A stretch of 64,000 bases of DNA from Aliarcobacter skirrowii CCUG 10374 (GTDB lineage Bacteria > Campylobacterota > Campylobacteria > Campylobacterales > Arcobacteraceae). The notes under the pieces are model-generated. The model was given only the letters and a program-made list of their open reading frames with translations, searched no databases and was not told the origin of the DNA. The stretch lies in NCBI RefSeq assembly GCF_003544835.1, contig NZ_CP032099.1, positions 620,001 through 684,000 of the forward strand, read 5' to 3'. This document shows, in pieces, positions 35,608-46,773 of this stretch; position 1 is the stretch's first letter, and every line of letters begins with the position of its first letter. Made by a program: the position numbers and the translations under genes.

Positions 35608-35759
35608 AAAATTACAGTTAAATCGATTTCATATTCATTTAATAAAGTTAATTATAGAATTTCAAAAAGAAAAGGATAGAAGGGAGCTTTTTGTACTATT
35701 AGTTGTGTTTCGCATGGTAAATGCAATTCACCAATTTTTGAATTGTTTTTGTAGATAAA
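35608..35759. other. non-coding gap between HTH gene and rpoD terminator
   Basis: I see no gene here. One frame stays open for some 50 codons (ending about 35757) but has no start with a ribosome site and no recognisable protein. AAAAGGATAG near 35675 is not followed by a usable start codon. Confidence 0.5.
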
Positions 35760-35788
35760 ATTATGTAGAGATTAACTCTCTACATAAT
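35760..35788. terminator. bidirectional hairpin terminator at the rpoD 3' end
   Basis: ATTATGTAGAGA and TCTCTACATAAT form a perfect 12-bp stem with a 5-base loop. It is flanked by TTTTT on the plus-strand side and by AAAA on the other, so it can stop transcription from both directions. It spans the rpoD stop codon. Confidence 0.8.
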
Positions 35789-37646
35789 TTTTAAGATTTT
35801 TACCAACTTTTGGGTGTTTTAGTTTTTTAATAGCACTTGATTCAATTTGTCTAACTCTCTCTCTAGTTACATTTAACTCTTTTCCAATCTCTTCAAGAGT
35901 TCTATCACTAGCATCATCCATTAAACCAAATCTCATTCTAATAACTGCCTGTTCTCTTTCGTTTAATTGACCAAGTATTTGATCAATTTGCCCTTGTAAA
36001 TCCTCTTTCATGATATTATCAATTGGAGTTGGAGCTTTTTCATCTGGCACAAAATCTCCAAATTTACCATCATCATCACTTCCAATAGGAGCTTCAAGTG
36101 AAACTGGCTCTTTTGTAATTTTAATTACCTGTTTTACTTTATCAACAGGTAATCCAACCTCTTTTGCAATCTCTTCAACATCTGGCTCTTTACCATTTTC
36201 TTGAATAGCTTTTCTTATAATTTTATTAATTCTATTTATAGTTTCAATCATATGAATAGGAATTCTAATAGTTCTTGCTTGATCTGCAATTGCTCTAGAG
36301 ATTGCTTGTCTAATCCACCATGTTGCATAAGTAGAGAATTTATAACCTTTTTTATACTCAAACTTATCAACAGCTTTCATAAGACCAATATTTCCTTCTT
36401 GAATTAAATCCAAGAAAGCCAAACCTCTATTTGTATATCTTTTTGCAATTGAAACAACAAGTCTTAAATTGGATTTTGCCATTCTATCTTTTGAAGTATC
36501 TGTTATTTGTTTACCTCTTTTTATCTGCTCTAAAACTGCTTTTAACTCTTCAGGAGATAAATCAAATCCATCTTTACTAGCTTCAACTGTTTGGAAAAGT
36601 TTTTTAATCTCCATATAAGTAGAAACCATAGTAGCTTCAGGAACCATTGCAGTTATTTGTGCTTTTGATAAATTTACAATATTTTCTAGAATCTTTTGGT
36701 GATTTTTTTGTAAATTTTCGTTAAATAGTGGAAGTTTATACTCCAATCTTTTTAACTCATTTTCAAAACCATCTTCACTTTTTAGAGTTGTCTCCATAGC
36801 TTTTACTATTTCAGTAATTAATTTTGAAGTTGGTCCTAAATCAAGCAAAGCCTCTTTTAGCAATTTTTTTCTAAATGCAACATTTAGATTAAAAGTCATC
36901 ATATCAACTTCATCATCAGATTTTGCTGTCTCTTTTGCTTGAAATTTCAACCACTCTTTTTTCTGTTTTTCAAGATTTTTAAAAGCCTCTATAATTGTTT
37001 GAGCTCTTTTATCAAGTTTTTTCTGTTTTGCACCTGAGAGTCTCTTTTCATCATCTTCAAACTCTTCATCTTCAAACTCTTCATCCTCGATCTCTTCAAT
37101 CTCTTCTTCCTCTTCTTCATTATCATCGTCGAAGTTTTTAAATAGCTCTTTTACTTTTCTCTCTCTATTTACTAAAGGCTCTTTGTACTCTAAAATAAAA
37201 TCTATTAAGTATGGAACATAACAAATAGCATCAAGGATAATATCCTCTCCCATCTCAATTTTTTTAGATATTTCAACCTCTTCATCTTTTGTTAAAAGTG
37301 GAATTTGTCCCATCTCTCGCAAGTACATTCTTACAGGTGAATCTGATCTTGACCACTCAAGTAAATCTTTGTTTTTTAATAAGTCAAACTCATCATCTTC
37401 TGCTTCGATTAGTTTTTCTCTTTGCTCTCTTCTTTTTTTTGCCTCTTCATCATTTAAAAGTTTTGCTTGTTCTTGAGAACTTAAAACTTTTACATTATAT
37501 AGTTGAAGTAGTGCCAGAATTTTTTTAATTGTGGCTGCATTTGGTGTTTTAGGAAAGATTTTTATTAACTTTTCATAAGTTAATGTAGAGTCTTTATACT
37601 CTTTAATTAACTGCTCAATAGCTTTGTTTATGTCTTTTACGCTCAT
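35772..37646 (-). CDS. rpoD: RNA polymerase primary sigma factor (sigma70)
   Basis: Housekeeping sigma factor, 624 residues. Region 1.1 is N-terminal (about 1-75), region 1.2 has [18 protein letters not shown], and regions 2-4 are complete: [40 protein letters not shown] (2.4), and the region 4.2 [23 protein letters not shown]. The non-conserved region holds a very acidic low-complexity stretch (about 172-200: [20 protein letters not shown]). It stands alone, divergent from leuD. Confidence 0.98.
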   Translation of the reverse strand: MSVKDINKAIEQLIKEYKDSTLTYEKLIKIFPKTPNAATIKKILALLQLYNVKVLSSQEQAKLLNDEEAKKRREQREKLIEAEDDEFDLLKNKDLLEWSRSDSPVRMYLREMGQIPLLTKDEEVEISKKIEMGEDIILDAICYVPYLIDFILEYKEPLVNRERKVKELFKNFDDDNEEEEEEIEEIEDEEFEDEEFEDDEKRLSGAKQKKLDKRAQTIIEAFKNLEKQKKEWLKFQAKETAKSDDEVDMMTFNLNVAFRKKLLKEALLDLGPTSKLITEIVKAMETTLKSEDGFENELKRLEYKLPLFNENLQKNHQKILENIVNLSKAQITAMVPEATMVSTYMEIKKLFQTVEASKDGFDLSPEELKAVLEQIKRGKQITDTSKDRMAKSNLRLVVSIAKRYTNRGLAFLDLIQEGNIGLMKAVDKFEYKKGYKFSTYATWWIRQAISRAIADQARTIRIPIHMIETINRINKIIRKAIQENGKEPDVEEIAKEVGLPVDKVKQVIKITKEPVSLEAPIGSDDDGKFGDFVPDEKAPTPIDNIMKEDLQGQIDQILGQLNEREQAVIRMRFGLMDDASDRTLEEIGKELNVTRERVRQIESSAIKKLKHPKVGKNLKNYVES

Positions 37647-37801
37647 TTTTTGGGAAATCCTTCTTTTTAAATAGAATTTGTATTATACCCAAACTTTTTG
37701 AGCTTTTGGTTAAATAGGGTTTTATTTAAACAGATATTTTTATTTTCTTAGATAAAATAACCGTTTAACTAAAATTAGTGTTTAATATTTAAGGATAAAT
37801 A

Positions 37802-38299
37802 ATGAGTAAAATCACAGGTAAAGTATGGAATTTTGGTGCAAACATTGATACAGATGTTATTATTGCAGCACGATATTTAAATAGTTCAGATCCTGAGCAT
37901 TTAGCAAAATATGTTATGGAGGATGCAGATCCTGATTTTCCAAAGAAACTAAAAAAAGGTGATATTATAGTTGCTGGTGAAAATTTTGGCTGTGGTTCAA
38001 GTAGAGAGCATGCACCAATTGCTCTAAAAGCAGCTGGTGTAGCTGCTGTTGTAGCTCCTTCTTTTGCTAGAATTTTTTATAGAAATGCTTTTAATATGGG
38101 ATTACCAATATTTGAACTTCCAGAATCTTTAGAGATAAAAGAGGGTGAAGAGATTAGTATTGATTTAGATAATGGAGAGATTACAAATAATACAACTAAA
38201 AAAACTTATAAATTTATACCAATCCCTCCATTTATGCAAGAGTTAATTGCAAGTGGTGGATTAATTAATTATGCAATAGATGAAATGAAGGCTAAATAA
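37802..38299 (+). CDS. leuD: 3-isopropylmalate dehydratase small subunit
   Basis: Small subunit of isopropylmalate isomerase (leucine synthesis), working with LeuC. The 165 residues show [11 protein letters not shown] and the hallmark [17 protein letters not shown] (about 61-77). AAGGAT precedes the ATG. Its stop overlaps the leuB ATG by one base. leuA and leuC are not in the window. Confidence 0.96.
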   Translation: MSKITGKVWNFGANIDTDVIIAARYLNSSDPEHLAKYVMEDADPDFPKKLKKGDIIVAGENFGCGSSREHAPIALKAAGVAAVVAPSFARIFYRNAFNMGLPIFELPESLEIKEGEEISIDLDNGEITNNTTKKTYKFIPIPPFMQELIASGGLINYAIDEMKAK

Positions 38300-39366
38300 T
38301 GAAAAATTACAATATTTCAATAATAAAAGGTGATGGAATAGGTCCTGAAATAGTTGATGAGGCTATAAAAGTTTTAAATGCTGTTGCAAAAAAATGTGAT
38401 TTTACACTTTCATATAAAGAGTATTTAATGGGTGGAATTGCAATTGATACAACAGGTGTTCCTCTTCCAGAAGAGACAGTTCAAGGTGTATTAAACTCTG
38501 ATGCATGTTTGTTTGGTGCAATTGGTGGAGAGAAATGGGATACTTTACCAAGAGAGCTAAGACCAGAAACTGGACTTTTAAACTTTAGAGAAAAAATGGG
38601 TGTTTATGCAAATTTAAGACCAGCTATTGTTTATGATGAGCTTGTAAACGCTTCTACACTAAAAGCAGATGTTATAAAAGGTTGTGACATTATGGTAGTA
38701 CGAGAGCTTATTGGTGGTATCTATTTTGGAAAACCAAGAGCTAATGATGGTTTTAAAGCATTTAATACAATGGTATATACAAAACCAGAGATAATTAGAA
38801 TTGGAAAAACTGCTTTTGAACTTGCGATGAAAAGAGATAAGAGAGTTTGTTCTGTTGATAAAGCAAATGTTTTAGAGGTTTCTCAACTTTGGAGAGATAC
38901 TATGAATGAATTAAGTAAAGAGTATCCAGAGGTTGAATTAACTCATATGTATGTTGATAATGCAGCAATGCAGTTAGTACGAAATCCAAAACAGTTTGAT
39001 GTTATTGTTACTGGAAATATTTTTGGAGATATCTTAAGCGATACAGCTTCTATGGTAGTTGGTTCTATTGGACTTTTACCATCAGCTTCAACTGGAGATA
39101 AAACAGCTATTTATGAACCAATTCATGGATCAGCTCCAGATATTGCAGGTCTTGGAATTGCAAATCCAATAGCTACAATATTAAGTGCTGCTATGATGTT
39201 AAAATATACATTAAATGAGCAAAAAGCTAGTGATATGATAGAAAAAGCAATTAAAGATGCTTTAAAAGATGGATATAGAACAAAAGATTTAGCCTCTTTT
39301 GATGCAAAAGAGGTTTTAAATTGTGTTGCTATGGGTAATAAAATAGTTGAGTATATCAATAAATAA
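38299..39366 (+). CDS. leuB: 3-isopropylmalate dehydrogenase
   Basis: NAD-dependent oxidative decarboxylation of 3-isopropylmalate. The 355 residues include [17 protein letters not shown] (start), [12 protein letters not shown], the substrate motif [13 protein letters not shown] and the nucleotide-site [18 protein letters not shown]. Length is standard. Translationally linked to leuD and followed after 9 bp by a DHH phosphoesterase gene. Confidence 0.97.
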   Translation: MKNYNISIIKGDGIGPEIVDEAIKVLNAVAKKCDFTLSYKEYLMGGIAIDTTGVPLPEETVQGVLNSDACLFGAIGGEKWDTLPRELRPETGLLNFREKMGVYANLRPAIVYDELVNASTLKADVIKGCDIMVVRELIGGIYFGKPRANDGFKAFNTMVYTKPEIIRIGKTAFELAMKRDKRVCSVDKANVLEVSQLWRDTMNELSKEYPEVELTHMYVDNAAMQLVRNPKQFDVIVTGNIFGDILSDTASMVVGSIGLLPSASTGDKTAIYEPIHGSAPDIAGLGIANPIATILSAAMMLKYTLNEQKASDMIEKAIKDALKDGYRTKDLASFDAKEVLNCVAMGNKIVEYINK

Positions 39367-39375
39367 AGGTTATTA

Positions 39376-40305
39376 ATGAGTGAAAAAAAGTATAGACTTG
39401 TAACACGAAGTGATATGGATGGTCTTGTTTGTGGAACACTTTTAAAATATCTTGATATTATAGATGAGATTACATTTGTTCATCCAAAAGATATGCAAGA
39501 TGGTTTAATAAAAATTACAAATAGAGATATTACTACAAACCTACCATATGTTGAAGGAGTACATTTAGCTTTTGATCACCACTACTCTGAAACTTTAAGA
39601 AATGAAAAAAGAGCTAACCATATAATAGATCCAGATGCACCAAGTGCTGCACAAGTTGTTTATGACTATTATGATGGAGATAATGTTTTCCCTGGATATT
39701 TTACAGGAATGATGATGGGTGCAAATAAAGCTGATAGTGCTGATTTTATGTATGAAGATATTGTAAGACCAAGAGCTTGGACACTATTAAGCTTTTTAAT
39801 GGATTCAAGAACTGGACTTGGAAGATTTAGAAACTTTAGAATTTCAAACTATCAGTTAATGATGGATTTAATTGATTACTGTTCAAGACACAATATTGAC
39901 CAAATATTAGAGTTACCTGATGTAAAAGAGAGAGTTGATATATACTTTAAATATGAAGAGCAGTTTAAAGAGCAGTTAAAAAGATGTTCAACTGTACATG
40001 GCAATTTAGTTGTTATTCACTTAAAAGATGAAGAGATTATATATCCAGGAAATAGATTTATGATATATACACTATTTCCTGAACAAAATATATCAATTCA
40101 CTCATTCTATGCAAAAGATAGATCAAAATTAGTTTATAGTACAGGAAAATCTATCACAAATAGAACTTCAAAAACAAATATAGGTGAGCTAATGCTTAAA
40201 TATGGTGGTGGTGGACACGCAAATGCTGGTGCTTGTCAAATACCAGTTGAAGAGTCTGAACAAGTTTTAAAAGAGTTAATAGAAAAAATTAATCAAGATG
40301 GCTAA
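39376..40305 (+). CDS. DHH family phosphoesterase
   Basis: A 309-residue DHH/DHHA1 protein. The DHH motif is in HLAFDHHYSETL (about 63-74), an aspartate-rich N-terminal motif is TRSDMDGLVCGTL (10-22), and the DHHA1 glycine-rich motif is KYGGGGHANAGACQI near 275. Relatives degrade short oligonucleotides (nanoRNase), cyclic dinucleotides or polyphosphate; which applies here cannot be told. It follows leuB closely (9 bp) and may share its transcript without a metabolic link. Confidence 0.88.
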   Translation: MSEKKYRLVTRSDMDGLVCGTLLKYLDIIDEITFVHPKDMQDGLIKITNRDITTNLPYVEGVHLAFDHHYSETLRNEKRANHIIDPDAPSAAQVVYDYYDGDNVFPGYFTGMMMGANKADSADFMYEDIVRPRAWTLLSFLMDSRTGLGRFRNFRISNYQLMMDLIDYCSRHNIDQILELPDVKERVDIYFKYEEQFKEQLKRCSTVHGNLVVIHLKDEEIIYPGNRFMIYTLFPEQNISIHSFYAKDRSKLVYSTGKSITNRTSKTNIGELMLKYGGGGHANAGACQIPVEESEQVLKELIEKINQDG

Positions 40306-40661
40306 AAACTCTTTTTTAGCTCATCTATAAAGTTCTCAAAAGAGGGGAGAAGTAGTTTTGCCTCTCTTTGTTTAACTCCCCACATAGGCTCGGGGAAAAA
40401 GCTATCATCTTTAAATCGTGCCATGATATGAAAGTGAACATGCGGAACATAGTTTCCAAATGAGGCTATATTTATCTTATCAGGTTTGTAATAATTTATC
40501 ATAGCTTTTTCAATAATATCTAAGTATTTCCAAATCTCCTGTTTTGTTTCAATACTACATTGTGAAAACTCTTTTATATTATCATTTGTAAATATTTTAA
40601 GCCAAGGTATTTCGCTTTTTTCTATTTGAATATTAATTAGACTATTTTTAAAAATTTCCAT
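40302..40661 (-). CDS. HIT family protein
   Basis: Histidine-triad nucleotide hydrolase or transferase, 119 residues from ATG 40661. I choose this start because AAGGTT lies at good spacing and the protein begins MEIFKNSLINIQIEKSEIPW; a longer reading to 40751 adds 30 residues without a ribosome site. The triad motif is PHVHFHIMARF (HxHxHxx type). The 3' end overlaps the end of the DHH gene by 4 bp on the opposite strand. Confidence 0.88.
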   Translation of the reverse strand: MEIFKNSLINIQIEKSEIPWLKIFTNDNIKEFSQCSIETKQEIWKYLDIIEKAMINYYKPDKINIASFGNYVPHVHFHIMARFKDDSFFPEPMWGVKQREAKLLLPSFENFIDELKKSF

Positions 40662-40780
40662 TATTAACCTTTTTATATAATTGAAGCGAAGTATATCATA
40701 TTCAACAAATTTTAAGTAAGATTTAAATAAAATGCAATTTCGTTTTTTCAACCATAAAAGAAGTTTTTATAAAATTTGTT

Positions 40781-40875
40781 AAAACATAGCTGTTTTATAG
40801 AGAGTTGGAGATGCTTCTTTTAGCAGCACTCCTGTTGGAAAAATAGAAAACACAAATTAAAGAAGGATAAGACTT
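40781..40875 (+). ncRNA. possible structured leader of the alpha ribosomal operon
   Basis: The 95 bases before rpmJ can form AAAACA / TGTTTT (40781-40796) and a second stem around GGAG..CTCC with TGCT / AGCA inside (about 40807-40834). They also contain a mini-frame ATG 40811 to TAG 40846 reading MLLLAALLLEK, six of eleven residues leucine. GGAG abuts that ATG, too close to be a normal ribosome site. Autogenous control by a ribosomal protein is the likeliest use; a leucine-type attenuator is speculative. Confidence 0.35.
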
Positions 40876-40989
40876 ATGAAAGTAAGAGCTTCAGTAAAAA
40901 AAATGTGTGATAAATGTAAAGTTATCAAAAGAGATGGTATCGTAAGAGTAATCTGCGAAAACAAAAAACATAAACAAAGACAAGGATAA
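40876..40989 (+). CDS. rpmJ: 50S ribosomal protein L36
   Basis: A 37-residue ribosomal protein beginning [20 protein letters not shown] and ending NKKHKQRQG, with the zinc-ribbon ligands CDKC, a later Cys and a His. GAAGGATAAG precedes the ATG. It is the first gene of the alpha operon here, 5 bp before rpsM. infA, which often precedes it, is absent; a HIT-family gene lies upstream on the other strand. Confidence 0.97.
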   Translation: MKVRASVKKMCDKCKVIKRDGIVRVICENKKHKQRQG

Positions 40990-40994
40990 GACAC

Positions 40995-41363
40995 ATGGCA
41001 AGAATCGCGGGTGTTGATTTACCAAACAAAAAAAGAATGGAGTATGCTTTAACATACATCTTTGGAATTGGATTACATAATTCAAGATTAATTTTAGATG
41101 CAACTGGAATTGACTACAATAAAAGAGCTCATGAATTAACAGAAGATGAAGCAGCTTTAATTAGAAAAGAGATCCAAGAAAACTACATGGTAGAAGGGGA
41201 TTTAAGAAAAAAAGTTGCAATGGATATTAAAGCTTTAATGGATTTAGGTTCATACAGAGGATTAAGACATAGAAAAGGTTTACCTTGTAGAGGGCAAAAG
41301 ACTAAAACTAATGCTAGAACAAGAAAAGGTAAAAAGAAAACTATTAGTGCGGCAAGTAAATAA
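40995..41363 (+). CDS. rpsM: 30S ribosomal protein S13
   Basis: Head protein of the small subunit, 122 residues, with [20 protein letters not shown] at the start, [20 protein letters not shown] and a basic [12 protein letters not shown] tail. Normal length and place in the alpha operon. Confidence 0.98.
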   Translation: MARIAGVDLPNKKRMEYALTYIFGIGLHNSRLILDATGIDYNKRAHELTEDEAALIRKEIQENYMVEGDLRKKVAMDIKALMDLGSYRGLRHRKGLPCRGQKTKTNARTRKGKKKTISAASK

Positions 41364-41372
41364 GGATAGATG

Positions 41373-41765
41373 ATGGCAAAAAGAAAAGTTACTAGAAAAA
41401 AAGTTGTAAGAAAAAATATTGCTGACGGTATCATACATATTGCTGCAAGTTTTAACAACACTATGGTTACAGTTACAGACAAAGCTGGAAACGCTATTGC
41501 ATGGTCAAGTGCTGGAAATCTAGGGTTTAAAGGTTCTAAAAAATCAACTCCATTTGCTGCTCAGGCTGCAGTTGAGGATGCTTTAACAAAAGCTATGGAA
41601 CATGGAATTAAAAATGTAGGAATAAAAATTCAAGGACCTGGTTCAGGAAGAGATACAGCTGTTAAATCAGTTGGTTCAATGAATGGAATCAAAGTTGTTT
41701 GGTTTAAAGATGTTACACCATTACCACACAATGGTTGTAGACCTCCTAAAAGAAGAAGAGTGTAA
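41373..41765 (+). CDS. rpsK: 30S ribosomal protein S11
   Basis: Platform protein of the small subunit, 130 residues. Two ATGs are adjacent (41370 and 41373); the second is better spaced from AAGGAT and gives the usual [10 protein letters not shown] start. Typical segments are [20 protein letters not shown] and the C-terminal [13 protein letters not shown]. Confidence 0.97.
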   Translation: MAKRKVTRKKVVRKNIADGIIHIAASFNNTMVTVTDKAGNAIAWSSAGNLGFKGSKKSTPFAAQAAVEDALTKAMEHGIKNVGIKIQGPGSGRDTAVKSVGSMNGIKVVWFKDVTPLPHNGCRPPKRRRV

Positions 41766-41775
41766 GGAGTAAATA

Positions 41776-42402
41776 ATGGCAAGATATAGAGGACCAGTAG
41801 AAAAAATCGAAAGAAGACTTGAAGCGGATCTTGGACTTAAAGGTGAGAGAAGACTTTCAGGTAAAAGTGCTTTAGAAAAAAGACCATTTGCTCCAGGACA
41901 ACATGGACAAAGAAGATCTAAAATTTCTGAGTATGGATTACAATTAAGAGAAAAACAAAAAGTTAAATTTATTTATGGTATTTCTGAAAAACAATTCAGC
42001 AACTACTTCAAAGAAGCAGTTAGAAGAGAAGGAAATACAGGAACAATTTTAATTACTCTAATTGAACAAAGATTAGATAATGTTGTTTATAGAATGGGAT
42101 TTGCTACAACTAGAGCATTTGCTAGACAAATTACAACTCATGGACATGTTTTAGTTGATGGTAAAAAAGTTGATATTCCATCATATTTAGTAAAACCTGG
42201 ACAAAAAATTGAGATTAAAGAGAAAACTAAAAATAATCCACAAGTACAAAGAGCTATCGAGCTTACAAATCAAACAGGAATGGTTGATTGGGTAAATGTA
42301 GATAAAGATAAAGTTTTTGGAATTTTCACAAGAATACCTGAGAGAGAAGAAGTAGTTATTCCTGTTGAAGAGAGATTAATAGTAGAGTTATATTCTAAAT
42401 AA
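41776..42402 (+). CDS. rpsD: 30S ribosomal protein S4
   Basis: Primary 16S rRNA-binding protein and common translational regulator of the alpha operon, 208 residues. It opens [20 protein letters not shown], and an S4 domain (about 95-155) has [20 protein letters not shown]. Standard length; 10 bp after rpsK. Confidence 0.98.
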   Translation: MARYRGPVEKIERRLEADLGLKGERRLSGKSALEKRPFAPGQHGQRRSKISEYGLQLREKQKVKFIYGISEKQFSNYFKEAVRREGNTGTILITLIEQRLDNVVYRMGFATTRAFARQITTHGHVLVDGKKVDIPSYLVKPGQKIEIKEKTKNNPQVQRAIELTNQTGMVDWVNVDKDKVFGIFTRIPEREEVVIPVEERLIVELYSK

Positions 42403-42420
42403 AAAATAAAAAGGTAGCCA

Positions 42421-43419
42421 ATGAAAAAGTTTGCAGAAACTCCGTTTTTACCAACTGAAGTTGAGATTGAGGCTATTAGTGCAAATGAAGCAAAGATAAC
42501 AGCATATCCATTTGAAGATGGATTTGCTATTACTTTAGCTCATCCGTTAAGAAGATTACTTTTAAGTTCATCTGTTGGTTATGCACCAATTGCTGTTAAA
42601 ATTGAGGGTGTTACTCATGAGTTTGACTCATTAAGAGGAATGCTTGAAGATGTTGCTATGTTTGTTATAAATTTAAAAAACATTAGATTTAAGATAAATA
42701 GCGATAAAGATCAAGTAACTGTTGAATACTCTTTTAGTGGACCAAGAGATATTAAAGGTGAAGATTTAATCAATTCTGAAATTGATGTAGTATCAAACAA
42801 CGAGCATTTAGCGACTATAAATAGTGATTGTAACTTAAACTTTACAGTTATTATTCAAAAAGGTATTGGATATATGCCATCTGAAGATATCAGAGATATC
42901 GTTGGACCAGATTTTATACCAATTGATGCATTTTTTACACCAGTAAAAAAAGTAGTTTATAATATTGAAAAAATGTTAGTTGAAGATAATCCTAACTTTG
43001 AAAAAGCAGTATTTAATGTAATTACAAATGGACAAATTAGTCCTGTAAATGCATTTAAAGAAGCAGTTAGCGTTATGTACTCACAAATGTCAGTATTTAA
43101 TAAAGTTTTTGATTTATCTGAAGTTTCTATTGCTGAAACATCTGAAGATAGCTCAGAAATTAAAGATTTAGTAGTTAAAATTGAAGACTTAAATTTAAGT
43201 GCAAGAAGTTTTAACTCTCTTGATAGATCAGGAATTAAATACTTAGGTGAGTTAGTTCTTATGAGTGAAGTGGAAGTAAAAAGTATAAAAAATCTTGGAA
43301 CAAAATCTTATGAAGAGATAGCTATGAAGCTTGAATCTTTAGGTTATCCAGTTGAAAATACACTTCCAGAAAATATTGCTTCTTCTTTAAGAAGAAAATT
43401 AGAGCAATTAAAAGCATAA
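42421..43419 (+). CDS. rpoA: DNA-directed RNA polymerase alpha subunit
   Basis: Assembly platform of RNA polymerase, 332 residues: N-terminal domain with LAHPLRRLLLSSSVGYAPIA, and C-terminal domain (about 250-332) with LSARSFNSLDRSGIKYLGEL and NLGTKSYEEIAMKLE for UP-element and activator contacts. Standard length; between rpsD and rplQ. Confidence 0.98.
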   Translation: MKKFAETPFLPTEVEIEAISANEAKITAYPFEDGFAITLAHPLRRLLLSSSVGYAPIAVKIEGVTHEFDSLRGMLEDVAMFVINLKNIRFKINSDKDQVTVEYSFSGPRDIKGEDLINSEIDVVSNNEHLATINSDCNLNFTVIIQKGIGYMPSEDIRDIVGPDFIPIDAFFTPVKKVVYNIEKMLVEDNPNFEKAVFNVITNGQISPVNAFKEAVSVMYSQMSVFNKVFDLSEVSIAETSEDSSEIKDLVVKIEDLNLSARSFNSLDRSGIKYLGELVLMSEVEVKSIKNLGTKSYEEIAMKLESLGYPVENTLPENIASSLRRKLEQLKA

Positions 43420-43431
43420 TAAAGGTTTAAT

Positions 43432-43782
43432 ATGAGACATAAGCACGGATATAGAAAGTTAAATAGAACTTCTGCTCATAGAAAAGCATTGCTAAAAAAT
43501 TTAGCAATTGCTATTATTGAGAGAGAAAAAATCGAAACAACTGTTCCAAAAGCAAAAGAGCTAAAAAGATATATTGAGAAATTAGTAACAACTGCAAGAA
43601 ATGCTGATTTAAATACACATAGAACTGTATTTGCTGCATTACAAAGCAAAGAAGCTACTAAGAAATTAATTAATGAGATAGCTCCTAAATATGAGGGAAG
43701 AAACGGTGGATATACATCTATTGTTAAAACAAGAATTAGAAAAGGTGATGCTACACCAATGGCATTTATCTCTTTCATCTAA
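43432..43782 (+). CDS. rplQ: 50S ribosomal protein L17
   Basis: Large-subunit protein, 116 residues, starting [20 protein letters not shown]. Last gene of the alpha operon, 12 bp after rpoA and directly before a strong hairpin. Confidence 0.98.
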   Translation: MRHKHGYRKLNRTSAHRKALLKNLAIAIIEREKIETTVPKAKELKRYIEKLVTTARNADLNTHRTVFAALQSKEATKKLINEIAPKYEGRNGGYTSIVKTRIRKGDATPMAFISFI

Positions 43783-43787
43783 ATTTT

Positions 43788-43817
43788 AAATAAAAAGAGA
43801 TTTTTCTCTTTTTATTT
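43788..43817 (+). terminator. terminator of the alpha ribosomal operon
   Basis: AAATAAAAAGAGA, a TTTT loop and TCTCTTTTTATTT make a perfect 13-bp stem whose 3' arm is itself T-rich. Confidence 0.8.
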
Positions 43818-43845
43818 CTCAAAAATTACTACAAAACCTACCTAC

Positions 43846-43874
43846 ACTTTTTTTAAACTTTTTTTTGATATAAT
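43846..43874 (+). promoter_or_regulatory. promoter of gatA
   Basis: Extended -10 TGATATAAT (TATAAT at 43869-43874) behind T-rich tracts with no clear -35 hexamer, the classic Campylobacterota sigma70 look. TTAGGAG lies before the ATG at 43919. Confidence 0.6.
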
Positions 43875-43918
43875 CAGCCTTTTATAAAAGAACCTACAAA
43901 TATTAGGAGAATTGATAT

Positions 43919-45277
43919 ATGACTCTAAAAGAAGCACTAAGTTTAAATAGTGAAGAGATTAAAAAACTTAAAGATGATTTAAAACATAAGATAAAAAATA
44001 GCAAAATTGGTGCTTATATTGAGCAATTAGAGAATATTGAACTAAACGAGAGTGGTTGTGGAGTTCCAATTGCAATTAAAAATAATATAAATGTTAAAAA
44101 TTGGGAATTAACTTGTTCTAGCAAAATTTTAAAAAATTATATAGCTCCTTTTAATGCAACAGTAATAGAAAATTTAGAAAAAGCAGGATTTAGTCCATTT
44201 GGTTTAACAAATATGGATGAGTTTGCTATGGGAAGTTCAACTGAATCTTCTTGTCATGGTAAAACATTAAATCCAATAGATAATAGTAGAATTCCAGGTG
44301 GAAGTAGTGGAGGAAGTGCTGCTGCTGTTGCTGATGGAAGTGCTATTGCAGCACTTGGAACTGATACAGGTGGAAGTATTAGACAACCAGCTGCTTATTG
44401 TGGTGTTGTTGGAATGAAACCAACTTATGGAAGAGTAAGTAGATATGGAATAGCTGCATACTCATCTTCGCTTGATCAATGTGGAGTTATCACTCAAAAT
44501 GTTGAAGATGCTGCAATATTATATGATGCAATAGCTGGATATGATGAAAAAGACTCTACGAGTGCGAATATTGAATATGAAAAAATTACTCCAAATTTAA
44601 ATTCAAACAAAAAATTTACAATTGCTGTTATTGATAACTATATTGAAAGTGCTAGTAGTGAGATTAAAGAAGCATTTAATAAAACTGTAAAACTTTTAGA
44701 AGAGCAAGGTCATAAAATAGTTCATACAAATATGCTTGACTCAGATAAAATAATTTCAACTTACTATATTATCTCTGCTGCAGAAGCTAGTGCAAACCTA
44801 GCAAGATTTGATGGTGTTAGATATGGATTTAGAGCAAATAGTTCAAGCTTAAAAGATATGTATGTTAATACAAAAACTGAAGGTTTTGGATATGAGGTTA
44901 AAAAAAGAGTTATGGTTGGATCTTTTGTTTTAAGCTCTGGATATTATGATGCATATTATACAAAAGCACAAAAAGTTAGAAGTGTTATTAAAAAAGAGTT
45001 TGATAATATTTTTGCAAGTGCTGATTTAATATTAAGTCCAGTTGCTCCAACAACTGCTCCAAAATTTGGTTCATATAAAAGAGCTTTAGATATGTATTTA
45101 GCAGATTTATATACTATTAGTGTGAATTTAGCAGGACTTCCAGCTATTAGTTTACCTGTAGGAAAAGATAGTGAAAATTTACCAATTGGACTTCAACTAA
45201 TTGCAAATAGTTTTCAAGAACAAACTTTGTTTGATGGTGCTTTATCTATGGAAAAAGCTGTAAATTTTAAAAAATAA
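43919..45277 (+). CDS. gatA: Asp-tRNA(Asn)/Glu-tRNA(Gln) amidotransferase subunit A
   Basis: Amidase subunit that frees ammonia from glutamine for tRNA-dependent amidation. The 452 residues carry the Ser-cisSer-Lys triad: Lys in [13 protein letters not shown] (about 53) and the serines in [20 protein letters not shown] and [14 protein letters not shown]. Length is slightly short of 480 but complete. gatB and gatC are not in the window. An amidase-signature enzyme of other function is unlikely given the motif spacing. Confidence 0.95.
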   Translation: MTLKEALSLNSEEIKKLKDDLKHKIKNSKIGAYIEQLENIELNESGCGVPIAIKNNINVKNWELTCSSKILKNYIAPFNATVIENLEKAGFSPFGLTNMDEFAMGSSTESSCHGKTLNPIDNSRIPGGSSGGSAAAVADGSAIAALGTDTGGSIRQPAAYCGVVGMKPTYGRVSRYGIAAYSSSLDQCGVITQNVEDAAILYDAIAGYDEKDSTSANIEYEKITPNLNSNKKFTIAVIDNYIESASSEIKEAFNKTVKLLEEQGHKIVHTNMLDSDKIISTYYIISAAEASANLARFDGVRYGFRANSSSLKDMYVNTKTEGFGYEVKKRVMVGSFVLSSGYYDAYYTKAQKVRSVIKKEFDNIFASADLILSPVAPTTAPKFGSYKRALDMYLADLYTISVNLAGLPAISLPVGKDSENLPIGLQLIANSFQEQTLFDGALSMEKAVNFKK

Positions 45278-45285
45278 TTGAATAG

Positions 45286-46740
<1,455 letters not shown>

Positions 46741-46745
46741 TTTTT

Positions 46746-46773
46746 AAATGTAATAGAGAAATCTATTACATTT
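46746..46773. terminator. hairpin between convergent guaB and rmuC
   Basis: AAATGTAATAGA, a GAAA tetraloop and TCTATTACATTT give a perfect 12-bp stem. Neither side has a good T tract, so it may act as an RNA 3'-end stabiliser as much as a terminator. Confidence 0.5.

Noticed and set aside
35608-35759. Open frame of about 50 codons ending FLNCFCR
   Set aside because: No start codon with a ribosome site and no recognisable protein features; the AT-rich gap allows such frames by chance.
36010-36407. Plus-strand open frames inside rpoD
   Set aside because: Antisense of conserved sigma regions; Ser/Ile-rich translations with no homology.
37070-37135. Tandem repeat in rpoD
   Set aside because: The GAA/GAT-rich run encodes an acidic low-complexity part of the sigma non-conserved region; ordinary for primary sigma factors.
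40662-40751. N-terminal extension of the HIT protein
   Set aside because: The downstream ATG at 40661 has AAGGTT at proper spacing; the extension has no ribosome site and is unlike HIT proteins.
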